From NCBI GenBank assembly GCA_024509875.1, contig JAMPIV010021254.1, forward strand, positions 1-64,000: a stretch of DNA of 64,000 nt, written 5' to 3'. Under the pieces are notes generated by a model that made no database searches, was not told where the DNA came from, and saw nothing but the letters and a program-made list of their open reading frames with translations. Both the position numbers and the translations under genes were made by a program. Source of the DNA: Oreohelix idahoensis. Taxonomy: Eukaryota; Mollusca; Gastropoda; Stylommatophora; Oreohelicidae. The first letter of the stretch is position 1; every line of letters starts with the position of its first letter. This document shows, in pieces, positions 24,301-33,638 of the stretch.

Positions 24301-27300
24301 ATATATATCTTTCTTACCATCAGGCAATAATACACAAGCTGAATGCAGCTTTCAATAGGAATTTTAAGTCTGCTTCTAGATCACAGCGGCAAAAGACCCT
24401 GCAGTAACAGTTTGCGCTTGATTCATGCAGCTTGGTATTTTTTAAATTTTGTGGCGGAACTCCCCTAAGTGCCAGTTCTATAAATAGCGCCGTGTCCACC
24501 CAATCGGAAGCACGGTGCAAATGTGTGTTTAAGAATCAAAACCTAAACGTTTTTCAGCTTACCCATATAATGTGACTAAGTTTAAATATTCTATATCTAA
24601 CTTATTACTGGGCCGTTTTTAATTATTTAAAGTGATATTTAAACTGCTAATTTATCTCTATCTTTCCATATCTTTGTTGTTTAGTTATTACATGGCATTT
24701 AAATCTATGCAGTCTTTAATTAGCTAAATCGGGAGCTACCCTGATGTAGAAATATCACTAAAACCAATTTTTCTCTTTAAATAAATTACTATTTTGAGGC
24801 CGTCTTTGTACCTGCTTATTAAGTAATATCCCAGATGTTATAATAGTTATATATTTCCCTGTATATATCGTTATTCTTTAAGAAATAAAATAACTCCTTC
24901 CTATAAAATACACAGAATAAGCCCTTTCTGTCAAACATAAAAAGGTTTCTTTATACATACTAGAAAAGGAGCGTCATGATTGGCTATTCCATCGGTCCAT
25001 TTATCCTATAGTCTTCTTCTTTGATCCTTAGCCGCCGACCGTCAAAGCAGTCAGTGGCCATCACGCCTAGTGGCATCTTGTAGGGCAACAACAAATTGAT
25101 TCCACTTTGCTCGGTCGGTGGCCATCCTTCGTACAGTGCCCCAACTCTGGTTCATTCTTTGCATCTCAGCCTCCACAGTCCTCCGCCAGGTTGTTTTTGG
25201 TCGGCCTCTCTTTCGTTTTCCTTCAGGGGTCCAAAGCATAGCTGTTCTTGTGATGGCATCGGAGTTTCTTCTGAGGACATGGCCAACCCAGCTCCAGCGT
25301 CTGCCAGCTATGATGGTGTGCATGTCCTCTTGCTTGCTATCCTATAGTGAGCGCGGTAAATATGACCGTGTTGTTAGACATATTCAAAATACGACAGCTG
25401 GTCAGAATTTATAAATGAGCTCTGTGATGATAAAAGATCAGAATTAGTAGACAAAAAAAGGTTAAGAAACCCTGCTGTAGTCACAGTGGTTTCTGTAGTC
25501 ACAATTTGTTCTACATGATGTGGTTGCCAGCCTCAGGAACCACCTCACATTGGTCGTCGTGTACGATATGCACGAGGCAGCAGTAATCCAACTCTGCCAT
25601 TGTCTCATCAGAGACCCTCAGGAATTACACGAAACAGGTACAGGTATAAGAACATGCAATTTTTTTTAATGAACCCAAAGTAATTTCTCTGGCTTCCGCT
25701 TTGTTTAAGATGGCGCCACTGATGTGTAACTATTTTCAAACCAGCTGATGGTGACTACTTGTATTCTCGTAAATTTTTTCACACATTTTTAGTGCTTTCA
25801 TTATCTGTGTTCATATATACCTGTAGTCATTGTGGCAGAAAGGCCTGCAGAAAAAGACTGCCAAAAGGAAGGCGGATACTTAAATATTAAGGATCTGGTT
25901 TGGTTTGGTTTGAAGAACTATCTTCGATGCACACGGACAACTCCATCAGTGATCCAATCTCCTCCCTTAGATCACACCAGGAGGATCTCATTCTCAGCAC
26001 CGGCAAGAATCCCAATGTGAGGAACCATACTTTCTATAAATATTTCTGTGGTGGGTAGGTTTCTAATTTTTTAAATTTTGCCACGGCAGCGGTCTGATAG
26101 GCCTACTCATTACGATTTCCAACTGCCGAGTGATTTTTTATGTGCGCATAGTGCCACACAGGACTTCCTATTTTATCTGAGAAGGCTAGGCATCAGATCT
26201 CACTACCCAGGAGACCAGATATTAATGATACCGTGGAATAACTAAAACGTCTAGATAAAGGTGCACCAGCGAAGTATTCATGGCATGAGCATGGTATTGG
26301 TTACTACCTTTGATTTAACTCAACAAAAAAAAAAAAAATGTTAAAATTTTATGTTGATAGTTATTTACACAAAGTAATGGAACGTAGGAAGTTATTATGC
26401 CAGACAAAGTATGCAGAAATAGACAAAATGTAGAATGGATCAGACAGCACCACAGCAAAAAATTCCCTCTCATTCATTACCATGGCCTAGGCAATTAATA
26501 TTTCCTATTTCCACGAACAGTTAGGTGTAACAACACTACAGTACATCCAGCTTGTACCGTATGAAAATTTAAGAAATGTAATGGTCTTCATATTTTAGGC
26601 CTGGACAATACACACCCTGTGAGTATACATCAGGTTGGCATGCTTCTTCTTCTTCTTGCGATCGCATCTTTGATGATTACACCGTCAGACGAGTTCTCAT
26701 GATGAATTCGACTGTTGTTTGAAGTTCCTCTTTAACTCCATATAGCTTTGAGTTTAGTGTTGAGTCATTGGGCCAGTATATCTTTCTTAACTGGTCATAC
26801 AGAGGACAGTCCTGTAGAACATGCTCAGCAGTTTGTTCGTTTAATCCACATGTGCACAGTGGTGAAGCAGACAATCGTAGCTTGTGCATGTGTTTATTCA
26901 GTTTGTTATGCCCTGTCCTGAGTCGAAAAATAGTTATCTGTCCCTGCCGGTCGAGAGTGTGATAGTCGTCTTTGGGTTGGTTCTGTTCTCTTCTGATAGT
27001 CTGGATAGCTCTCTTTTTCTCAAAGTATGCGACTTCATTATCTTCTTGTTCACATTCTCCTCCCTTCTTTGCAAGTTTATCTGCCTTTTCATTTCCGGGT
27101 ACACCACAATGAGATGGTACCCACTGAAGTATGGTTCTCTTTTTGGCAGCTACCTTGTTTAGTTCATTTCTCAGATGCGGGAGTTTACCACCCTTGAGAG
27201 CTTGCAGGACAGACAGTGCATCTGTGAGGATGACTACCTGGTGGCAGTCAGAGTTGGTGTTTTAACTCATATTTGCAGCTTGCTCTAGCAGTTCGTTTTT

Positions 27301-30300
27301 GCAGATCATTGTACTCACATCCACTTGTGAGACCACTGACTGATGTATTAATTTGGAGGGCACTGCTGGCCTGCTCCCATGGTACAGGGTGGGCTTCAGT
27401 GGTGTTGTCTTCATGGATAGGTCTTCTTGATGCTGTCTTATAAGTCTTTTCCCCCGATGCACAAAGCTGCTACGCTTTAGACGTCCCAATGCCAGATCAT
27501 CTAGTCTTGCCTTCATTGGGTGCATTTGCATACTGTTGTATTTTTCCATCTGGATCATGGTTTTTGTGTCTCTTCTATGGGACAATGTCTGTAATCCAGC
27601 AACCTTCTGCATCTCTGTTATTGGTGTAGTTTTCATGGCTCCTGTAATGAGCCTGAGAGCTTGATTTTGCACCTTGTCCAAAGACTGCAGATGTGAGTTA
27701 GCAGCTGATGACCATGCTGCTGAGCTATACTCTAAGTGTGGTCTTATTACTCCATTATAAATCTTCTTTAGATTTCGTTCATTTGCTCCCCAGTTGGTAC
27801 CTGCTAATTTTCTGAGTATGCCTAGTCGTCTTCGGGCCTTTCCTTCTGCATTTTCAATATGCTTATTCCATGTAAGCCTTTGGTCAAATGTCACCCCAAG
27901 ATAGGTGGGGTAGCTTTCTTCCTTGATCGCGGTTGTCCCTAGGTGTATGTTAGCTGATTTGTCCTTGGGGGCGAGGGAGAACAGTGTTGTGGAGGTTTTG
28001 TCTGTGTTTATTGTGATAAGCCATTTCTCTGCCCATGACACTAGCATGTCTGCTGCCCGCTGCATTCTATAATTTGCTGTGGTGACGTTTTCATCAGCGC
28101 ACCAGAGTACTAGGTCATCTGCATATAAGGCAGCTTTAACTCCTGCAGGGAGATCTTTCACCAGGTCATTGATGTAAACAAGGAAGAGTGTTGGGGAAAT
28201 TACTCCTCCTTGAGGTACTCCCTGATGGAGCAACACTTTTCTGCTCTGCAGACCGTCAAGAGTGACTCTAGTTCTCCTGTTATGCAAGTATGACTGGATC
28301 CATTTCATCATGTTGCCTTGGATTCCACTTCTCCTAAGTTTTGCAATAAGGCCATCTTTCCACACCTTGTCAAAGGCCTGCTTGAAGTCGACCCAGATCG
28401 TTAGGACCTTTTTCTTCTCCTGGAAGGCATCTTCTATTGCTTGAGACAAGTAAGTAACTTGGTCTTCTATACTGTAGCATTCTCTAAATCCAGCTTGTTC
28501 CGGCACCAGGATCTGCTCAGACTCTAAATACCATTTCAATCTGTGGTTGACTATTCGCTCCATAGTCTTCCCAACACAGCTTGTGAGACTGATTGGGTTG
28601 GCATGCAAATTTGAAGATACTTATTGATATACATATTTAGTCTTGGGGACCTAAAGTTCCCCCAGAAAAAAAAAAAAAAAAACTATCCAGCAACCCTCAG
28701 GTCCCAAGCTTGCCAGATAAATGGTCCAACATATTATTTTACCAATTTCTTTATTTAATTTAAATACGAGCAAGTAACCGGCCAACAAATAACAGGGGAA
28801 ATAATTATATTGTGTTCTTTCTGCTGCATGTCCTGATGACGGCATTAATTCTACTGTGGGTATTTCATTCCTTTCCATTCCATATCAACGTGACTGGATC
28901 TTGGTAATCAAACATCATTTAACCTATGGTCAATGCACCATGAACAAAATTGAAAGGCCAGCACACCTTTTCTGGATCTCTTCAAAAAGGTGGCGGGATT
29001 TTTCATTACTCATAACAGGACGTTTAGCTTAGACAATAATTAGCAATTTGAGGATTTAAAAAGACGTTAGTTTCTCATGTCATTATTTTTCTCAGTTTTT
29101 GGGTTAGGGGGTGGAGTGTTGTTTCTAGAGCTTTCTTGAAAACCCAGAAGGCTACTCAACTCAGCAGGTCCTAAGACAAGGCTCAACACTCTTTACTAGC
29201 TGGCTGGTGTTTTTGAGTGACCATTCTGGGACACTTTCCGGTTTTGAAATGTGGAGTCTGAGGTCTTAGGCAGTTCTATGTAGCATATATCAGATCTATA
29301 ACAGACTACAACCTCCCCTTGCAAGCAACAGCATCTAAGAGTTCTTGTAACCAGGTTAACAGAGTGCAAATCCAGACCCTCCACTTCATCTGTCGGGTAT
29401 GAGGCCAACGCCAACAGCAACCTGTGAGATTGACGCAAATATAGAACGCTAGATATGAGAAGAGAAAAGGCGACCATTGAAGCTGTAGAAATATACAGAC
29501 GTTTCACTCTAAACCACCCAGAGAATAAATAGACAAATGGAAAAAAAAAAAAAAAAAACTGAAACAAAAATGTCCAATACTCAAAGCGGAAGAAACCAAA
29601 CTCCTTGACCACTCAGTAAACAAGTAAGCAGACCCTAACACCCTAAAACTCTGGAAACCATCGGCTCCTACCCTACAGACTTGATCCATGTGTACACAGA
29701 TGGGTCAGTTTTCAAGGCCACAATCAATGCAGGATATGGCTCTCTCATAATATTTCCAGACAGGACAACAAGCCAGCTTTCTGCACCTTGTGGATTATAC
29801 TGCTCAAACTACGACACTGAGATTCAGGCCATGTCAGAAGCCTTGTCAATCATCATCGCAAGATACAAACAAAAACAGTACATCCAACAAACCTAATCTT
29901 CTTCTCTGACTCGCTAGCTGCCCTACAGGCCCTTGAAAACTGGATCCCATCAGCCGAAAAAACCACAGCTAACATACTTAAAGAATCAATGTACTTGCCT
30001 CCTATGGCATCAACACAACTCTACAGTGGATACCAGGCCATATAGGCATACGAGAGTGCTGATAAACTAGCAAAGAAAGGAGCAAGTATGCCACAACCGA
30101 ACATTCCCACTAACTTAAGAACCACAAAATACATGATACACAACAACAGCAAACAGCAGTGGATGAGCGGCTGGGCCACCGACTCAAATGCAAGAGCACC
30201 ATATGCAGAAATGTCTCAGCCAAACCCCAGAAATAGTATAAAAAAATTTAGCTGCAGAGACCAGAGTAAAATCTTCAGGTTGAGAATAAGACATGTACCT

Positions 30301-30819
30301 CTCAAGTGACCTCAGACCATACTGCAACCACTGTAACAGACAGAAGGAAGAAACAGAAGGACACCACCTCCTGGAATGCCTGGCACAAGCAGACACGCAG
30401 AAATAATTGCTACCACAAAACCCCTCCATCACCAACACCCTGTATGAAGATACAATGCAATGGAGAAAACATGTACCTTTCACTACCTGGCACAAGGAAA
30501 GAAGAGTAAAAACTCGTAACCTAGGGGATCAGAAAAGTCAAGTGTCATTTTTACTTTTAGTTGCTATTAAATCACCAGCTGTAGTTACTTGAAAAGCACA
30601 AAAGTTTTCTCAGGTTTCTAAACTAATTTCACTTCTAACACAGCTGTGTCAAAATGCTTCCACAGTATTTACTAATTTTAGACTTTGCTTTTCCTCTTCA
30701 GGCTTCTGGCAAAAAGTGAAATTGAAGACATCCTTACAGCAATTGCTGAAAAGAATCACTGGCTGTCACTAAGTTCTTTTTATTATGCACCTCTAGTTTT
30801 TGTCACTACTCAGTCATAA
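10213..30819 (+). CDS. PSMA6: Divergent proteasome subunit alpha type-6 (five 3' exons)
   Basis: Five exons (10213-10294, 12060-12194, 16689-16864, 19357-19451, 30702-30819) join in phase into 201 residues plus stop, against 246 for vertebrate PSMA6; about 55-60 N-terminal residues are missing upstream. PSMA6 is an outer-ring subunit of the 20S proteasome and is non-catalytic. Matching blocks are TVTKLYKLTDSIGC, PVDELCKRM, GPLVYMIDPVGYY, NKATSAG, NHFLERKIKRD, GIEVGIVSKENCKFR and KSEIEDILTAIAEK. All introns have GT-AG ends, four of the five boundaries being strong. Identity to PSMA6 is only about 40% by eye, unusual for a protein normally very conserved, and seven residues including the near-invariant YTQ and RP are gone in exon 2. 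The C-terminus carries a ~20-residue tail not found in PSMA6. It is best read as a fast-evolving paralog; a decaying duplicate is possible. No expression evidence can be read here. Confidence 0.82.
10422..10490 (+). repeat. hAT-type MITE left-end fragment
   Basis: CAGGGCACGACAACCCAGGA resembles the left end of the complete copy at 58021. It is broken by a LINE tail from 10481. Confidence 0.45.
10481..10770 (-). mobile_element. RTE-like LINE 3' fragment
   Basis: The minus strand encodes RLKDVCKRDMKSLDINSAT ... DRTKWRYSLW, ending SHSQL and a stop, the C-terminus of the same LINE family as 49557-49970. AAAGATCTA on both sides (10471 and 10771) is the likely target duplication. Confidence 0.7.
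11020..11732 (+). mobile_element. RTE-like LINE, 5'-truncated copy
   Basis: The open frame 11029-11694 encodes the C-terminus of an RTE-like polyprotein: VTPDGGAGKDINIRMNKA, SVLLYGAECW, RRWSWVGHVLRR, KRKRGRPKTTWRR, ATRRDGH. The 3' tail is a GAA repeat. A 10-bp duplication AATGGCATAA (11010 and 11733) flanks it. It lies in a PSMA6-like intron in sense orientation. Confidence 0.85.
11850..12020 (+). mobile_element. RTE-like LINE 3' scrap
   Basis: Reads as a decayed plus-strand version of the tail at 49557-49750 (GCCGATCGCACCAAGTGGCG ... GGGGCGCATTCTCATAGT). Frameshifted. Confidence 0.55.
12060..12194 (+). CDS. PSMA6: PSMA6-like exon b
   Basis: Acceptor ACAG before 12060 and donor GTAAGT at 12195; phases 1 in and 1 out. 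Encodes the helix RRAREEVTKLKHSYNHETPV then DELCKRMREIIHMHHLGF. The PSMA6 counterpart between the CKR and LG residues is seven residues longer and contains YTQ and RP; both are absent without any splice break. Confidence 0.85.
12600..12770 (+). repeat. SINE body fragment
   Basis: Shares AAGGCAGCGAGGAA, GTGAAGTCTCTAACACTTCA and a TATGGGACTACC block with the complete SINE at 18000-18235. Confidence 0.6.
13041..13372 (-). mobile_element. tRNA-derived SINE
   Basis: On the minus strand the copy starts GGGAGCCGCGCTGGCGTAAT and has an A-box-like head, then the same body as 2610-2880 with two GACCGGGACT / GACCAGGGGACT blocks. Open frames at 13133-13379 are shadows. Confidence 0.65.
13549..13680 (+). 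repeat. SINE body fragment
   Basis: GGAGCAAGGAAGGGAACGGG, CACTTCGCTCCTCT and TATCTGCTATGGGACTAC match the SINE family of 18000-18235. Confidence 0.5.
13690..14775 (+). mobile_element. RTE-like LINE, longer decayed copy
   Basis: Begins in the RT domain (VHRDSLWKILKAYGIPSC, LTFEVKTGVRQ), carries the catalytic box as YADK instead of YADD near 13958, and ends in the same tail as 11020-11732 (RRWSWVGHVLRRD, KTTWRRTVEAEM). Stops and frameshifts break it (13847-14152, 14201-14683). Confidence 0.8.
14776..15299. other. Intronic stretch, nothing recognised
   Basis: AT-rich DNA without coding resemblance; includes the start of a possible repeat at 15150. Confidence 0.4.
15360..15585 (-). mobile_element. 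tRNA-derived SINE
   Basis: On the minus strand GGAGCCGCGGTGGCGCAGTG begins a tRNA-like head with an A box (GGCGCAGTGGTTAGTGCAC) and a B-box-like GGTTCGTTCCCC. Confidence 0.65.
15959..16093. repeat. Poly-C tract of about 135 bp
   Basis: Almost pure C with a few single A or T interruptions. It creates spurious proline or glycine frames on both strands. The length may be unreliable in an assembly. Confidence 0.9.
16325..16344. repeat. Poly-G tract
   Basis: Run of about 19-20 G, 230 bp downstream of the poly-C tract and able to pair with it. Confidence 0.8.
16689..16864 (+). CDS. PSMA6: PSMA6-like exon c
   Basis: Acceptor TTTCAG before 16689; donor AAG|GTCAGC at 16865, the weakest of the gene. 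Encodes CMTFISYNEKLGPLVYMIDP, VGYYWINKATSAG and NHFLERKIKRD, the core beta-sheet and helix region of the alpha fold. Frame open, phase 1 to phase 0. Confidence 0.88.
16905..17320 (-). mobile_element. LINE 3' region, decayed
   Basis: TACCCTTTAGCTCCCCAAGG starts a block that recurs at 57612-57960. On the minus strand it resembles the arginine-rich LINE tails (GRPRGTP-like). Frames are broken. Confidence 0.5.
17549..17851 (+). mobile_element. Short retroposon with target-site duplication
   Basis: A GC-rich ~303-bp segment ending in GAAGATGAAG lies between two copies of ATAATTGACCATTG (17535 and 17852). A 14-bp duplication and a GA-rich tail indicate target-primed insertion. It could be a truncated LINE or a SINE; no coding resemblance was recognised. 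Confidence 0.7.
18000..18235 (+). mobile_element. tRNA-derived SINE
   Basis: A box TGACAGAGTGGTTACAGCG and B box GGTTCGATTC about 35 bp apart, followed by a body with CCCAGCTGTAAATGGGTACC and TCTCTAACACTTCACTCC. Other body copies occur at 12600, 13549 and 50775. Confidence 0.75.
18480..18745. repeat. 28-bp minisatellite in a LINE fragment
   Basis: About eight copies of a unit with GCTGCTGTGAGGCCGTGTTG. The same sequence occurs once at 37040, so the array grew out of a single-copy piece of a dispersed repeat. Confidence 0.85.
18746..19130 (-). mobile_element. RTE-like LINE fragment with 33-bp internal array
   Basis: Minus strand reads MRNDDIRNIVGTS and KIKWFGHLMRME, a LINE C-terminal block also found at 37040-37400. 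Within it 18803-18945 holds four copies of a 33-bp unit (CCATACAGCCTGTCAGCTTC). Confidence 0.65.
19357..19451 (+). CDS. PSMA6: PSMA6-like exon d
   Basis: Acceptor AATCAG before 19357 and donor GTAAGT at 19452. Encodes HAIRYLCPVVSTNLKASGIE then VGIVSKENCKFR, matching the PSMA6 strand-helix unit ending in KFR. Phase 0 in, two bases out; they pair with the G that starts the next exon to restore Arg. Confidence 0.9.
19452..21240. other. Intronic stretch, no clear gene
   Basis: A decayed LINE-like block may lie at 19600-20260, but stops are too frequent to support a call. The rest is AT-rich. Confidence 0.35.
21304..21335. repeat. (CGAA)n microsatellite
   Basis: Seven to eight tandem CGAA units. 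Confidence 0.9.
21640..24285 (-). mobile_element. CR1-like LINE, 5'-truncated
   Basis: The minus strand runs from an endonuclease C-terminal block (FNIDLHKPNNTWND, LIDHIYTTCPENI, SDHYPICCTW) through a linker and a full RT to a 3' tail. The 5' end is lost inside the endonuclease near 24285. The exact 3' end was not fixed. It lies antisense in the last PSMA6-like intron. Confidence 0.8.
22165..23951 (-). pseudogene. CR1-like reverse transcriptase ORF
   Basis: A 555-codon frame (22165-23832) with VYPLYKSGSHSDPNSYRPIS, SGFRPKHSCHTAL, FVDCKKAFDMIDH, GVPQGSILGPLLF, and the catalytic DLFADDCTIY (FADD box). A neighbouring frame at 23691-23951 gives the upstream linker, so one frameshift separates them. 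The RT domain looks complete, but the endonuclease is truncated, so the copy is not autonomous. Confidence 0.85.
24286..25011. other. AT-rich intronic stretch
   Basis: No coding resemblance or repeat family recognised. Confidence 0.4.
25012..25337 (-). mobile_element. RTE-like LINE, strongly 5'-truncated
   Basis: Minus strand encodes HTIIAGRRWSWVGHVLRRNS and KRKRGRPKTTWRR to ATRRDGH and the CTT-rich tail. TATCCTATAG at 25002 and 25338 is the duplication. Nearly identical to the copies at 11020 and 38855, so recent. Confidence 0.88.
25481..25640 (+). repeat. Dispersed repeat family R1, copy 1
   Basis: Contains GTGGTTTCTGTAGTCACAAT, TGATGTGGTTGCCAGCCTCA and GAACCACCTCACATTGGTC, blocks repeated at about nine places in the window. 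Confidence 0.65.
25890..26230. repeat. Dispersed repeat R2, copy 1
   Basis: GGTTTGGTTTGAAGAACTAT ... ATCTCACTACCCAGGAGACC matches the segment at 52420-52760. The second copy continues into a tRNA-like end, so this is probably a SINE. Confidence 0.65.
26644..28596 (-). mobile_element. I/Nimb-like LINE, 5'-truncated copy
   Basis: Nearly identical to the 3' part of the copy at 40323-45883. GTTGGCATGC at 26634 and 28597 flanks it. The frame 27262-28608 encodes the RT (SIEDQVTYLSQAIEDAFQEK, FKQAFDKVWKDGL, GVPQGGVISPTLF, ALYADDLVLW). A 191-bp block present in the full copy (40970-41160) is missing, removing the start of RNase H. The 3' frame 26677-26889 encodes the zinc-knuckle-like CTCGLNEQTAEHVLQDCP tail. 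Confidence 0.9.
28650..29190. other. Intronic stretch, nothing recognised
   Basis: AT-rich with a short poly-A run; no supported gene or named repeat. Confidence 0.4.
29250..30510 (+). mobile_element. LINE RNase H fragment, decayed
   Basis: Plus strand 29681-29896 encodes IHVYTDGSVFKATINAGYGS ... YCSNYDTEIQAMSEAL, an RNase H start with catalytic D and E context. Later frames give FFSDSLAALQALENW and ADKLAKKGAS, separated by frameshifts. The rest continues to about 30510. It ends about 190 bp before the last PSMA6-like exon and differs from the 40-kb element. Confidence 0.75.
30702..30819 (+). CDS. PSMA6: PSMA6-like terminal exon e
   Basis: A pyrimidine-rich acceptor (TTTTCCTCTTCAG) precedes 30702. 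Encodes LLAKSEIEDILTAIAEKN, matching the PSMA6 end (LTEAEID...LALAE), then about 20 further residues (HWLSLSSFYYAPLVFVTTQS) to TAA at 30817. Vertebrate PSMA6 stops two residues after the shared part, so the tail is a lineage extension or read-through past a lost stop. Confidence 0.85.
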
Positions 30820-30990
30820 TTCGGACATAAATCCATTGGGTGGATTTTATGACTGTGACTTGAAAAAACAGTATGAGTGAGTTATGGTTAAAAATCTGAG
30901 AATTTTGGACTAAATATGTGATAAACAAGAATATATCTGCTAGTCATTTCCTTTTTTCTTCCCTCTTACACAGCATGATCACTACAGCTA

Positions 30991-30991
30991 G

Positions 30992-31050
<59 letters not shown>

Positions 31051-31107
31051 CCCCCCCTCCCCACCCCCCCCCCCCCCCCCCCACCCCCCCCCCCCCCCCC
31101 CCCCCCC
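30991..31107. repeat. Poly-C tract of about 117 bp
   Basis: Almost pure C with scattered T or A, 170 bp downstream of the PSMA6-like stop codon. Spurious poly-proline frames come from it. Confidence 0.9.
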
Positions 31108-31139
31108 GGAAGAATGCCCGTGTTAAAACTCCCATGCTC

Positions 31140-31270
31140 TTTTAGCAGTGATTTTGGTAGCAGTTTGTATTACATGATGTTGCCAGCCCAATCAAATACC
31201 TCATTAGCCCCCTCTTATGACGTGTGAGGTAGTGGTAATCCTATTCTATTTTGGCTTTCTCACAGATCCC
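31140..31270 (+). repeat. Dispersed repeat R1, copy 2
   Basis: ACATGATGTTGCCAGCCCAA and the following block match copy 1. It forms the left border of the 20-bp minisatellite, and a further R1 copy forms the right border. Confidence 0.6.
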
Positions 31271-32046
31271 TGGGAACTACGTGGGTCCTTAATGAACTAC
31301 CTGGGTGCTTAATGGACTATGTGGTCCCTTAATGAACTACCTGGGTGCTTAATGAACTACCTGGGTCCTTAATGAACCATGTGGTCCCTTAATGAACTAC
31401 CTGGGTCCTTAATGAACTATGTGGGCCCTTAATGAACTACCTGGGTGCTTAATGAACTATGTGGGCCCGTAATGAACTACCTGGGTCCTTAATGAACTAT
31501 GTGCTCCCTTAATGAACTACCTGGGTCCTTAATGAACTATGTGGGCCCTTAATGAACTACCTGGGTGCTTAATGAACTATGTCAGCCCTTAATGAACTAC
31601 CTGGATCCTTAATGAACTATGTGGTCCCTTAATGAACTACCTGGGTGCTTAATGAACTATGTCGGCCCTTAATGAACTACCTGGGTCCTTAATGAACTAT
31701 GTGGTCCCTTAATGAACTACCTGGGTGCTTAATGAACTATGTCAGCCCTTAATGAACTACCTGGGCCCTTAATGAACTACCTGGGTCCTTAATGAACTAT
31801 GTGGTCCCTTAATGAACTGTGGGCCCTTAATGAACTACCTGGATGCTTAATGAACTATGTCGGCCCTTAATGAACTACCTGGGTCCTTAATGAACTATGT
31901 GGTCCCTTAACGAACTATGTTGGCCCTTAATGAACTACCTGGGTCCTTAACGAACTACCTGGGTGCTTAATGAACTGTCGGCCCTTAATGAACTACCTGG
32001 GTCCTTAATGAATTATGCAGGAAAATAACAAACTACCTGGGCCCTT
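31271..32046. repeat. 20/40-bp minisatellite between two R1 copies
   Basis: About 38 copies of a 20-bp unit alternating between CTTAATGAACTACCTGGGTC and CTTAATGAACTATGTGGTCC types, giving a 40-bp higher-order period. Variants increase toward the right end. Confidence 0.92.
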
Positions 32047-32079
32047 TATAATCACCATCACCATTTCCTCTCTGGCTGG

Positions 32080-32270
32080 CTCACTAGCAGATTGGAGCTA
32101 CCACTGCAGTTGGTTCACTTGCAGGAAGCAAAATCATTTATGTGCTTTTGCAGTTGTGACTTCTGCAGCTATTTGTTTCACATGATGAGGTTACCAGCTG
32201 AGTGAACAACCCTCTTTACTAGTCACCTGCTTTGATGTGTCACAGGTAGCAACAGTAATAACATGGGAAC
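32080..32270 (+). repeat. Dispersed repeat R1, copy 3
   Basis: GAGCTACCACTGCAGTTGGT ... TCACATGATGAGGTTACCAG matches the other R1 copies. Confidence 0.6.
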
Positions 32271-32649
32271 TTAATAACTGTTACGCCTCTTTTTGCGCAC
32301 CGCAATGCATTCATGATTGTGGAAACATCGCAGTGCTCAAATAGAGCGCCGCTGTCAATGGACATTACTTGACTTGATGTCGATTATTAATGGATGCATA
32401 CAAATGACAGCCTAGTATAGTTGGCCATGTTGCATGAATTGCCAATGTGAATCCAACGGAGTGTGTAATAAACTGTGTTGTATTGTCAAACCTTATCTGA
32501 ATTTATTCATAAAACGTTGCTATGAATCTGAACATTCCCCTAGCCTTGATCAAATTAATCGCATACGAAGTGCAACGCCACAAATAAAAATAAACACACT
32601 GTCAATATTACACGCAACAATACATCATCATTTCCCCCTGTGTTTCTTA

Positions 32650-32775
32650 GGAGCATGGGGGTCAACATTGCTGTGTTGGTCCCTAGACAGTAGCTTTAAA
32701 GTGCTCTTACAGCTGTGGTTTCAGTAGCAATACGTTTTACATGATGAGGTTTCCAGCCACGTTAATACATGTAAT
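32650..32775 (+). repeat. Dispersed repeat R1, copy 4
   Basis: CTTACAGCTGTGGTTTCAGT and TTTACATGATGAGGTTTCCA match R1; the right part is missing. Confidence 0.5.
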
Positions 32776-32842
32776 TTTCTACTCATCAGAGTGGCAGAGG
32801 AAAGAACAGGATATTTTGCTGACACATGCGATTTTATCATCA

Positions 32843-33250
32843 TCAGCTGCTATATCCACAACGAAGGTTGGCTGTAATGGATCGCCAACGTCTTCTGTCT
32901 CTTGTCTTGGTGATGCACTCTGATAGACTCTTTCCTGTCCATCTCTTGATGTTATCTTCCCACTTATAGCGCTGTCTTCCCCTTGCACATTTGCCTTCAA
33001 CTCTCCCTTCTATTATGGTCTTCTGCAGGGTGTTATGCCTTTTTATGTGGCCAAAGTATTTTAGCTGCCGAACTTTGATCTCCCTCATTAGTTCTCTTTT
33101 CATACCTAGATTTTGTAGGACCTCCTTATTTGTTTTCTTCTCTTTCCATGAGATGCGCCCCATTCTTCTATACATCCACATCTCAAGAGTCTCAATGCGT
33201 TCTTCCCATTACTTATTCATTGTCCGTGTTTCTACACCATACAGTAGTGC
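32843..33250 (-). mobile_element. LINE 3' fragment
   Basis: Minus strand 32843-33181 encodes VRQLKYFGHIKRHNTLQKTI, GKCARGRQRYKWEDNIKRWT and RDRRRWRSI, the typical non-LTR retrotransposon C-terminus. A different family from the GHVLRR elements. Confidence 0.75.
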
Positions 33251-33638
33251 AGAGTATATGCGATTTAGCTATGGCCAAAAAAAAAGAAAGATGTGATTTC
33301 TAATATAATTTCATATCTTACATCATGAGTGATATGTAAATTACTTATTAACATAGATTATAAGATAAATTATATTTAAGAATAAATAGCAGTCATATAG
33401 CACTTGAGATGCCTTTTACACAGAGTATTACTATAACAGATTATGTATCACTCTTTTAACCTCTCACTACTTTCTCTCCCTGCCACATTTTTACATTAAG
33501 AAAATCATGTGAACACCTTCCTGGTCGCCATTATGTTCACATTTAGCAGTGCATTAGATTTCAATATGGATTTTAATTCTAAAGTGGTTACTCATCCCAA
33601 GATTTTGTGTTTATATATATATTTTTTTTGCTTTTTAG

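Noticed and set aside
30918..31145. Second poly-proline frame
   Set aside because: Same cause as the first; produced by the C tract.
31271..32046. CRISPR-like array of regular short repeats
   Set aside because: Units are contiguous with no unique spacers, no cas genes, and the genome is animal.
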